A DNA stretch of 5,756 bases from Thermoplasmata archaeon (lineage in GTDB: Archaea > Thermoplasmatota > Thermoplasmata > UBA10834), in assembly GCA_013329135.1 (NCBI GenBank), contig DUKU01000081.1, positions 573 through 6,328 on the forward strand, read 5' to 3'. Positions 1 through 5,427 of the stretch are shown in pieces. Each line of letters starts with the position of its first letter. The stretch's first letter is position 1. The notes beneath the pieces were generated by a model. It was given only the letters and a program-made list of their open reading frames with translations, was not told the DNA's origin and ran no database searches. The position numbers were made by a program, and so were the translations under genes.

Positions 1-30
1 GTACTTCTTGCACTTGTAGCAGTACCACTC
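1..30. repeat. 30-bp exact direct repeat, copy 1 (copy 2 at 247-276)
   Basis: Bases 1-30 and 247-276 are identical. On the minus strand both encode the second CxxC half of a zinc ribbon, residues EWYCYKCKKY, in repeats 5 and 3 of the protein. Identity at synonymous positions suggests fairly recent duplication or gene conversion between repeat units, rather than protein-level constraint alone. Confidence 0.85.
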
Positions 31-846
31 GTTGTACTGCGGCACGAACTTCATGGCCTCGCTGCACACCGGGCAGGTCTTCGTCTCCTTCGGTGCGTAC
101 GTCTTGCACTCGTAGCAGTAGTCCCTCTGGTATTTCTCCACATACTTCAGCGGCTTCCCGCACTTCGGGCACGTCTTGACGCCCTTGGCAGTCTCGGGCG
201 CGGACACGGCAGGCTTCTGCTCCTCGGGCTTCTTCCTCCGGAGCGGGTACTTCTTGCACTTGTAGCAGTACCACTCACTGTACTTCTCCACGTACTTGAG
301 CGCGCCGTGGCAGTCCGGGCACGTCTTCATCTCAGCCGCTGGAGCCGCCTTCGGCTCCTCCTTGGGCTTGTCCTCCTTGGCCGCATACTTCTTGCAGCCG
401 TAGCAGTAGTGCCTCTGGTACTTCTCGATCCACTTCAGCGGCTGACCGCACGCGGGACACATCCGTATCCCCTGCTCCGCCTTGGCCGCGGCTTCGGGCT
501 GCGCCGCCGGTATCGTTTCGACCACTGCGGGCTCCGGCTTCACCGGCGCCTGCACGGCCTCACGGACCGGCTCCGCATCCTTGACCTCGACCTCGGGGGC
601 GATCTCCGCTTCGTTATCGTCAGAGTAATCCTTGAAATCCTCCGGCTCGGCGACATCCTCCTCAACGGCCGGCGCTACGGCCTCCGCCTTCACCGGTTCT
701 TCCACGTGCTCCTCAGCGTCAGCGTGGTGTTCGACGTGCTCGACCTCGTCGTCTACATAGGTGTTGCACTCGTAGCAATACCACTTCTCCATGTGCTCGA
801 CGTAGCTCGGTTCTTCGCCGCACTTGGGACACTTAGACGCTTCCAT
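1..846 (-). CDS. Tandem zinc-ribbon repeat protein (3' end beyond the left edge)
   Basis: The frame stays open for 282 codons from ATG (846-844) to the window edge, so the C-terminus is missing. It contains five CxxC-X14-CxxC units with cysteines at 6/9/24/27, 130/133/148/151, 176/179/194/197, 226/229/244/247 and 258/261/276/279. The repeat consensus is CPxCGxxLKYVEKYxxxYCYxCKKY, a zinc-ribbon pattern in which each unit should bind one Zn. Repeats 1 and 2 are separated by about 100 residues of acidic, Pro/Ala/Glu-rich low-complexity linker; the later linkers are short and K/P/E-rich. No signal peptide or membrane segment is visible, so it is probably cytoplasmic. A GAGGAG (861-856) lies 9 nt before the ATG; the GGAGG at 852-848 is too close to be the likely site. 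A TATA element lies at 887-894. Zinc ribbons can bind nucleic acid or protein, but the specific function is unknown. The coding call is firm. Confidence 0.88.
   Translation of the reverse strand, partial: MEASKCPKCGEEPSYVEHMEKWYCYECNTYVDDEVEHVEHHADAEEHVEEPVKAEAVAPAVEEDVAEPEDFKDYSDDNEAEIAPEVEVKDAEPVREAVQAPVKPEPAVVETIPAAQPEAAAKAEQGIRMCPACGQPLKWIEKYQRHYCYGCKKYAAKEDKPKEEPKAAPAAEMKTCPDCHGALKYVEKYSEWYCYKCKKYPLRRKKPEEQKPAVSAPETAKGVKTCPKCGKPLKYVEKYQRDYCYECKTYAPKETKTCPVCSEAMKFVPQYNEWYCYKCKKY
247..276. repeat. 30-bp exact direct repeat, copy 2 (copy 1 at 1-30)
   Basis: This is the second copy of the repeat at 1-30, lying in zinc-ribbon repeat 3 of the same minus-strand gene. The identity breaks down just beyond position 276, in the variable part of the repeat. 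Confidence 0.85.
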
Positions 847-886
847 ACCTCCTTGCTCCTCTTGTGTGAAACTACCGGCCTCGAGC

Positions 887-894
887 GTATAAGT
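887..894 (-). promoter_or_regulatory. Candidate TATA box of the zinc-ribbon gene
   Basis: Read on the minus strand this is ACTTATAC, preceded by an A-rich stretch (gaaaacac) that could serve as a BRE. Its centre is about 44 nt upstream of the ATG. With a usual archaeal TATA-to-start distance of about 26 nt, transcription would begin near 864, leaving a short leader that just includes the GAGGAG at 861-856. The same octamer lies upstream of the SufS-like gene. Confidence 0.45.
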
Positions 895-909
895 ACGTGT
901 TTTCGTGGG

Positions 910-923
910 TATCAGCGCTGATA
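910..923. promoter_or_regulatory. Perfect 14-bp palindrome, candidate operator
   Basis: TATCAGCGCTGATA is its own reverse complement. It lies between two divergent genes, about 16 bp upstream of the TATA element of the zinc-ribbon gene and about 130 bp upstream of the first pilin-like gene. This size and symmetry are typical of sites for dimeric helix-turn-helix regulators. No regulator gene is in view, so the role is inferred. Confidence 0.4.
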
Positions 924-1055
924 ACGCATCCAGGGGGCACTGGCCGCTGCCTGACAAGGCGGGCCGGACGGACGGTTAGCATGCATGTAATAGAGCCCAA
1001 GAAATCCCCCTGGAGGCGCTCTCCCGCATGCCGATGACACAAGGCGGGTGAAAGG

Positions 1056-1541
1056 ATGAGGAAGAAGAGAAAGGGCGCATTCATGAACGAGGACGAGGAC
1101 GCGGGGATAGAGGGGCTGCCGCTGCAGCTCCTGATAATGGTCGTCGTCGCGGGGTTGGGACTGACCATAGTGATGGGCTGGATGAACTCGATATCCACGC
1201 CCAAATCTATCGGGGAGGTCTTCGTCACTCCTGGGGAGATACTCGTGTATGACGACGACAGCGACGGCCTGTACACGAGGGACGGTCTGACCATAAGCGT
1301 CATCGTCACCGACCAAGGGGGAGACAGGCTCCAGGGGGCGACGGTCATCCTCGAAGGGGCGAACGTGAGGACAGCCTCGGGAGACCCCGTCAGGGGCGTC
1401 ACGAACGATAACGGCCAGGTCGTATTCATCGACGTGTGCGTCGAGCAGTTCGGCTCGGGCCTGTCCACGATCACGGTCACGGTGGCCAAGGGGGACTATG
1501 GCATAGACTCGACCTACGAGATACCCGTGGTCCCGGACTGA
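1056..1541 (+). CDS. Pilin-like membrane-anchored protein with Ig-like/carboxypeptidase-regulatory-like domain
   Basis: 161 residues. A basic N-terminus (MRKKRKG) is followed by an acidic stretch and one hydrophobic segment at about 21-43, beginning with E-G-LPLQLLI. This resembles archaeal type IV pilin-type (class III) signal sequences, although the exact prepilin peptidase site is unclear (after G17 or G7). Residues about 78-155 read as a beta-sandwich of the CarboxypepD_reg or bacterial Ig-like kind: a VIVTDQGGDRLQGATVIL strand pair, then GVTNDNGQVVF, then TITVTVAKGDY. The protein is therefore likely anchored in the membrane with the beta domain outside. The start at 1056 has a GGTGA 4 nt upstream; M10 (1083) is an alternative. 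It is first of three closely packed genes, with the next ATG 5 nt after its stop. The exact family is not recognised. Confidence 0.8.
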   Translation: MRKKRKGAFMNEDEDAGIEGLPLQLLIMVVVAGLGLTIVMGWMNSISTPKSIGEVFVTPGEILVYDDDSDGLYTRDGLTISVIVTDQGGDRLQGATVILEGANVRTASGDPVRGVTNDNGQVVFIDVCVEQFGSGLSTITVTVAKGDYGIDSTYEIPVVPD

Positions 1542-1546
1542 TCCGC

Positions 1547-2020
1547 ATGGGCATCTCGAGTGACGATGACGCGCTGGAATCGCTCCCGCTCAGGCTCCTG
1601 ATAGTGGCAGCTGTCGCTGCCATGTCCATCGTGCCTGCGGCGGAGGCCCTCGATACCCTCCAGGACAGGGACTTCGTGTCCAGGGCGGGGCTGACGATGG
1701 ACGAGATCATCCACACGGCCCAGATGCTGTCTATGCAGGGGCCGGGGGCGTCCAGAACGGTCGAGGTCGACATATCATCCGAAGGTTCCCTCAAGGCCCT
1801 CAGGTTAGTGGTCGGGGACGACCCCGATGGGGCATACGCGAACGCCCTCGTGCTCGAGCTCTCCTCCGGAGGGAGGATCATAAGGATGGCTCAGGACCCG
1901 GCCGCCCGGATGGCCTCGCCGTCCGGCGACAGCCTGGAAGTGACCTCAGAGAGGTTCTCCCTGCGCATGGAGGCGCATCTGTCGGGAGACCACTGCATCG
2001 TGTCCGTAGAGGTGGTCTGA
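1547..2020 (+). CDS. Pilin-like membrane-anchored protein
   Basis: 157 residues from the ATG at 1547. The frame is open further upstream, but that part is a shadow of the preceding gene; the chosen start places a short acidic N-terminus directly before the hydrophobic segment at about 12-35. The motif E-S-LPLRLLI (11-19) matches E-G-LPLQLLI of the upstream protein, so the two share an anchor type. After the membrane segment come an amphipathic helix (about 38-62, ending AQMLSMQGPG) and a beta-rich part (SRTVEVDIS, LRLVVGDD, ALVLELSSGGRIIRM, HCIVSVEVV). This order is usual for archaeal pilin-like and pseudopilin proteins. No good Shine-Dalgarno is seen, so translation may be coupled to the upstream gene 5 nt before. 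The stop TGA shares one base with the next ATG. The exact family is not recognised. Confidence 0.78.
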   Translation: MGISSDDDALESLPLRLLIVAAVAAMSIVPAAEALDTLQDRDFVSRAGLTMDEIIHTAQMLSMQGPGASRTVEVDISSEGSLKALRLVVGDDPDGAYANALVLELSSGGRIIRMAQDPAARMASPSGDSLEVTSERFSLRMEAHLSGDHCIVSVEVV

Positions 2021-2478
2021 TGGACTTCGTGGTATCGAAGGTGGTCATGTCGATCTGCGCCCTGCTCGTCGCGGGCGCCCTCACAGAGGTCGTGGGCATG
2101 GCCATCTCCCCCGACCCCGAAGACGACCTGGGCGACATACTAGCGGACCTCCAGAGGACCGTCTCGACCATAGCCGCCCACGGAGGCGAGTGCACGGTCG
2201 CGTGGGAGGTGCCGGCGCTCCCATCCGGCTCGACCGTCAGGCTGTGTATCCGTGGTTGCTCCGCGACAGCCTACGCGGAAGATGCGGGCAGGACTGTAGA
2301 GGTCCTGCCCGAGCTGCATCCGTGGGTCTGGGACAGCATGCCCCTGAACTGGACCAGGGTGGAGGAACTCGACCGGGGGACCATATGCTTCGAGGCTCGG
2401 TCCGGGGACGAGCTTGCCCTAAGATGTCAGTTGGTGCTCGTGGACGATTCAGACGAGCTGCTCATGTTCGTGGCCTGA
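2020..2478 (+). CDS. Small membrane-anchored protein, probably pilin-like
   Basis: 152 residues. The ATG overlaps the preceding TGA by one base, and GAGGTGG at 2009-2015 lies 4 nt upstream as a good ribosome-binding site. A hydrophobic segment at about 4-29 follows a very short N-terminus. Next come a predicted helix (about 34-53, DLGDILADLQRTVSTIAAHG) and beta-rich sequence, including WEVPALPSGSTVRLCIRG, which resembles the strand-turn-strand found after the helix in archaeal pilin-like proteins. It lacks the LPL-x-LLI motif of its two neighbours. Six cysteines are present (13, 58, 76, 80, 123, 136); five lie after the membrane segment and could form disulfides if that part is outside. It is last in the three-gene run and ends 2 bases from the convergent SufS-like gene. 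The family is not recognised. Confidence 0.75.
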   Translation: MDFVVSKVVMSICALLVAGALTEVVGMAISPDPEDDLGDILADLQRTVSTIAAHGGECTVAWEVPALPSGSTVRLCIRGCSATAYAEDAGRTVEVLPELHPWVWDSMPLNWTRVEELDRGTICFEARSGDELALRCQLVLVDDSDELLMFVA

Positions 2479-2480
2479 CC

Positions 2481-3707
2481 TCAGCGCTTCCTGCCCTTGA
2501 AACCTTCAGCGAGCCCCTCGACCGACTCCGAGAACAAATCCGCCTCTTGAGGCGTGTTGTAGATATATACGGACGCGCGCGCGCACCCTTCGATCCCGAG
2601 CGCGTGGAACAGCGGGTGGCAGCAGTGCATCCCCGAGCGCATCATGATGTTCCTCGAGTTGTCGAGTATCATCGCGACGTCATGGGGCGAGAGCCCACGT
2701 ACGTTGAAGCTGAATATGCCGCTCCTCAAGTTGGGGTCGGATGGACCGAGGAGCTCCACGCCATCGACTCCTCTGAGCGCGCGCGTGATGCGCGAGTTAA
2801 GGGCGATCTCGTGGTCCCTGACCTCGTCCATGCCTATCGAGGACAGGTAGTCGAGGGCCGCTCCCGTCCCGATGATGCCCGAGTAGTTCTGCAGGCCCGT
2901 TTCGAAACGCTCAGGGGGCGGCAGCAGCTTGTACGAGTCGTATGTGGTATCGACCACGCCGTGGCCTCCGCACATCACCGGTGGCAGGTCTCCGACAGAA
3001 CCCGAGCGCGCGTAGAACAGGCCCACGCCCGACGGACCGAGCATCTTGTGGGCCGAAGCTGCCAGGAAGTCCACGCCCAACCTTCTGACATCGATGCCCA
3101 TGCTCGGGGCAGCCTGGGCGGCGTCGAGCAGCACCTTCGCGCCGTACGAATGCGCGATATCGACGACCTCCTTCGCGGGGATGGTGCACCCCGTCACATT
3201 GGATGTGAGGCACACCGCGACGAGCCTGACCTTCCTGGACATCCCCTCCTCGAAGGCCGACAGATCGAACGTGACGTCATCGCCGGACTTGATGGTCCTG
3301 TGCTTCAGCTGGAATGAATCCCTGGCCCTCAGGACCGGGACGTGGACGGAGTTGTGCTCGTAGTCCGTGGTGACGACCTCGTCCCCCTTTCTCCAGGGCA
3401 GGCCCATGATGACCGTGTTCAATCCTTCGGTCGTGTTCTTCATGAAGGCTATCTCGGACGGGTCGTCGGCGCCGAAGAAGGCGGCCGCCTTCGCCCTGAC
3501 GTCGTCGCATCTGAGGGACACCTCGGTCGCGAGCTTGTGCACGCTCCTGCCCGCACACGCTGGGAACGACTCATAGTACTCAGACACCGCCTCGATGACC
3601 TGCCTCGGCCTGAGCGTCTGGCATGCGTTGTCGAAGTAGATGGGAGGCTTGCCCTCTATCTTCTTCCCCAGTACCGGGAAGTCCCGCCTGATGCGTCCGA
3701 CGTCCAT
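2481..3707 (-). CDS. sufS: SufS-like cysteine desulfurase (PLP-dependent, class V aminotransferase fold)
   Basis: 408 residues, normal for SufS. It should convert L-cysteine to L-alanine and carry the sulfur as an enzyme persulfide for Fe-S or other thiolation pathways. Visible features: an N-terminus DFPVLGKKIEGKPPIYFDNA; PLP-contact motifs NTTEG (91-95), EH (117-118), D195 and Q198; the Schiff-base lysine K221 in SAHKMLGPSG; the catalytic loop RSGMHCCHP with C362 at the SufS cysteine position; and R377 in RASVYIYNT, the substrate-carboxylate arginine. Differences from common SufS are ACQT where AATS is usual (28-31), PACAGRSVHKL, and a second cysteine (C363). The frame could begin at 3800, but the start at 3707 gives the family N-terminus and sits about 32 nt from a TATA element that would lie inside the longer version. 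No SufBCD partner is in view. An isolated paralogue with another sulfur-transfer role is possible. Confidence 0.9.
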   Translation of the reverse strand: MDVGRIRRDFPVLGKKIEGKPPIYFDNACQTLRPRQVIEAVSEYYESFPACAGRSVHKLATEVSLRCDDVRAKAAAFFGADDPSEIAFMKNTTEGLNTVIMGLPWRKGDEVVTTDYEHNSVHVPVLRARDSFQLKHRTIKSGDDVTFDLSAFEEGMSRKVRLVAVCLTSNVTGCTIPAKEVVDIAHSYGAKVLLDAAQAAPSMGIDVRRLGVDFLAASAHKMLGPSGVGLFYARSGSVGDLPPVMCGGHGVVDTTYDSYKLLPPPERFETGLQNYSGIIGTGAALDYLSSIGMDEVRDHEIALNSRITRALRGVDGVELLGPSDPNLRSGIFSFNVRGLSPHDVAMILDNSRNIMMRSGMHCCHPLFHALGIEGCARASVYIYNTPQEADLFSESVEGLAEGFKGRKR

Positions 3708-3735
3708 ATGGGCCGGAATTGCATGCCTATCGACC

Positions 3736-3743
3736 GTATAAGT
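3736..3743 (-). promoter_or_regulatory. Candidate TATA box of the SufS-like gene
   Basis: Read on the minus strand this is ACTTATAC, preceded by purine-rich gcaaagg as a possible BRE. Its centre is about 32 nt from the ATG at 3707, which predicts a leader of only about 6 nt, close to leaderless. No Shine-Dalgarno precedes the ATG, which agrees. The octamer is identical to the one upstream of the zinc-ribbon gene. Confidence 0.5.
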
Positions 3744-3809
3744 CCTTTGCATCGTGCTCCTGCCTGCCCCGGCATGAAGATCGGACGCTTTCTCGTTCAC
3801 GAAGGCAAG

Positions 3810-3817
3810 TTTTAATG
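3810..3817 (+). promoter_or_regulatory. Candidate TATA box of the iscS-iscU operon
   Basis: TTTTAATG stands out as an A/T-rich element in GC-rich surroundings, preceded by gaaggcaag as a possible BRE. Its centre is about 32 nt before the ATG at 3846, giving a predicted leader of about 6 nt. No Shine-Dalgarno is seen before the ATG, as expected for near-leaderless initiation. Confidence 0.5.
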
Positions 3818-3845
3818 GTGTTGCCCCTCATCACCCTCGCTTGTC

Positions 3846-5060
3846 ATGACCGCCAGTCCGACAAAGCGAGTCTATTTCGACCACAGCGCCACGTCGAGGG
3901 TCCTGCCAGAGGTCTTCGAGGCGATGGCGCCGTTCTACACGGAGCGGTTCGGGAACGCGTCGAGCCTGCACTCGTTCGGCCGTGAGGCAAAGGCATCCAT
4001 GGAGCACGCCAGGAAGCATCTGGCGGCCCTCATAAACGCCGACCCCGGAGAGATCGTCTTCACGTCGGGCGGGACCGAGGCGGACAACCTCGCCGTGAAG
4101 GGCGTGGCGGGATACAAAGGCAGGTCCAAGGGACACATACTCACGACATGCATAGAGCACCATGCGGTCCTCGAATCGTGCGCCCACATGAAGCGCCTCG
4201 GGTTCGATTTCACCGAGCTCCCTGTCTCCAGGGACGGCATAGTCGACGTCGGAGAGGCCGAGAAGGCCATGAGGGAGGACACTGTCCTCGTGTCCGTCAT
4301 GGCGGCGAACAACGAGATCGGGACCATCCAGCCCATCAGGCGGATAGGGGCCTTGGCGCAGTCCAGGGGCATACCGTTCCACACGGACGCCGTCCAGGCC
4401 ATCGGCAAGATGGCCATCGATGTCAAGAGGGACAACATAGACCTGCTGGCGCTTTCAGGGCACAAGTTCCACGGGCCCAAGGGCATCGGGGCGCTGTACA
4501 TACGCAAGGGCGTCAGGATCGAGCCGCAGATACACGGGGGAGGGCACGAGCACGGGCTCAGGTCATCGACGGAGAACGTCCCGGGCATCGTCGGGCTCGG
4601 CAAGGCGGCCGAGATAGCCAAGAGGGATTTCGACTCCACAACGGCCATGATGAGAGGACTCAGAGACAGTATCATACAGAGAGTCCCCGAGCTTGTCCCA
4701 AGGGCATATCTGAACGGCCACAGGACCGAGAGGCTCGTGAACAACGCCAACTTCAGGTTCGACTTCATCGAGGGCGAGGCCCTGATGCTCCAGCTCGACA
4801 TGAAGGGCATCGCGGTCTCCACAGGCTCCGCGTGTTCCACGGGCTCGCTCGAGCCTTCCCATGTGCTCATGGCCCTGGGACTCAGGCACGAGCAGGCCCA
4901 TGGAAATCTGCGCTTGACCTTGGGAAGGGAAAACACCTATGAGGAAGTAGACCGTTTCCTTGAGGTGTTGCCTGGAGTCGTTTCCAAGCTGAGGGACATC
5001 TCACCGTTCAGCGAGGCGAGGACCATGGGCGCAGGAGAGGGTGGCAGCTGTGTACAGTGA
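3846..5060 (+). CDS. iscS: IscS/NifS-type cysteine desulfurase
   Basis: 404 residues, the usual length for group I cysteine desulfurases. It removes sulfur from L-cysteine with PLP and passes the persulfide to the Fe-S scaffold. Visible features: N-terminal VYFDHSATSRVLPEV; FGNASSLHSFGREA; the PLP-phosphate motif SGGTEADN (74-81); the ring-stacking histidine in EHHAV (H105); D181 and Q184 in HTDAVQAIG; the Schiff-base lysine K207 in SGHKFHGPKG; RSSTENVPGIVG (239-250); and the catalytic loop STGSACSTGS with C330 on the longer, flexible loop typical of IscS/NifS. The ATG at 3846 matches the family N-terminus and lies about 32 nt after a TATA element. The last 11 bases overlap the iscU start, so the two are very likely co-transcribed and translationally coupled. 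The C-terminus (EGGSCVQ) has an extra cysteine in the overlap. Confidence 0.95.
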   Translation: MTASPTKRVYFDHSATSRVLPEVFEAMAPFYTERFGNASSLHSFGREAKASMEHARKHLAALINADPGEIVFTSGGTEADNLAVKGVAGYKGRSKGHILTTCIEHHAVLESCAHMKRLGFDFTELPVSRDGIVDVGEAEKAMREDTVLVSVMAANNEIGTIQPIRRIGALAQSRGIPFHTDAVQAIGKMAIDVKRDNIDLLALSGHKFHGPKGIGALYIRKGVRIEPQIHGGGHEHGLRSSTENVPGIVGLGKAAEIAKRDFDSTTAMMRGLRDSIIQRVPELVPRAYLNGHRTERLVNNANFRFDFIEGEALMLQLDMKGIAVSTGSACSTGSLEPSHVLMALGLRHEQAHGNLRLTLGRENTYEEVDRFLEVLPGVVSKLRDISPFSEARTMGAGEGGSCVQ

Positions 5061-5427
5061 GAAGGTAATGGATCACTTCGTCAACCCGAGGAATGTTGGC
5101 GAGATACCGGACGCCGATGGCATCGGCAAGGTCGGCAATCCACAGTGCGGGGACGTCATGTGGCTGTACATCAAGGTCAAGGACGACATCATCACGGACA
5201 TCAAGTTCAAGACATTTGGTTGCGGGGCGGCCATCGCGACGAGCTCCATGATAACGGAGCTGGCGAGGGGTAAGACGCTGGAGGAGGCGAAGAAAATATC
5301 CAGGCAGGATGTCGCGACCTCCTTGGACGGTCTCCCGCCCCAGAAGATGCACTGCTCGAACCTGGCCTCGGACGCGCTCAGGGAGGCCATCAAGGACTAC
5401 GAAGCCAAGAAGGCCGCCAAGGCCTGA
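5050..5427 (+). CDS. iscU: IscU-type Fe-S cluster assembly scaffold
   Basis: 125 residues from a GTG at 5050. It holds the nascent [2Fe-2S] or [4Fe-4S] cluster built with sulfur from the upstream desulfurase and then hands it to target proteins. Visible features: N-terminal YSEKVMDHFVNPRNVGE, almost the family consensus; the three cluster-ligand cysteines C33 (PQCGD), C58 (FGCGAA) and C102 (KMHC); D35, the conserved aspartate that tunes cluster release; and LPPQK (95-99), equivalent to the HscA-binding LPPVK of bacterial IscU. A GTG at 5041 is also in frame, but the family starts at (M)YSEK and GGTGG at 5040-5044 is 5 nt from the second GTG. The start lies within the end of iscS. The Lys/Ala-rich tail (YEAKKAAKA) is common in archaeal members. 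Confidence 0.95.
   Translation: MYSEKVMDHFVNPRNVGEIPDADGIGKVGNPQCGDVMWLYIKVKDDIITDIKFKTFGCGAAIATSSMITELARGKTLEEAKKISRQDVATSLDGLPPQKMHCSNLASDALREAIKDYEAKKAAKA

Noticed and set aside
1..300. CRISPR-like array suggested by the repeated segments
   Set aside because: The repeats are codon-phased zinc-ribbon units in one open frame, with no regular spacers.
307..921. 204-codon plus-strand open frame opposite the zinc-ribbon gene
   Set aside because: It is antisense to the clear zinc-ribbon repeats; its Leu/Arg-rich product is what an antisense shadow of a Cys/Lys/Glu-rich gene gives.
1436..1546. Upstream extension of the second pilin-like gene
   Set aside because: It would overlap the preceding gene by over 100 bases and give a His/Arg/Gly-rich leader; the start at 1547 puts the membrane anchor at the N-terminus as expected.
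2190..3317. 375-codon plus-strand open frame
   Set aside because: It overlaps the end of the third pilin-like gene and runs antisense to the well-supported SufS-like gene; its Arg/His-rich product has no family signature.
3708..3800. Longer N-terminus of the SufS-like protein (start at 3800 or 3752)
   Set aside because: The extra residues do not belong to the family N-terminus, and the likely TATA box (3736-3743) would lie inside the coding region.
3935..4936. 333-codon minus-strand open frame
   Set aside because: It is antisense to iscS, which carries all catalytic motifs; the product looks like random translation.
5041..5049. GTG at 5041 as the iscU start
   Set aside because: The family begins at (M)YSEKVMDHF, matching the GTG at 5050, and the spacing from GGTGG fits that start better.
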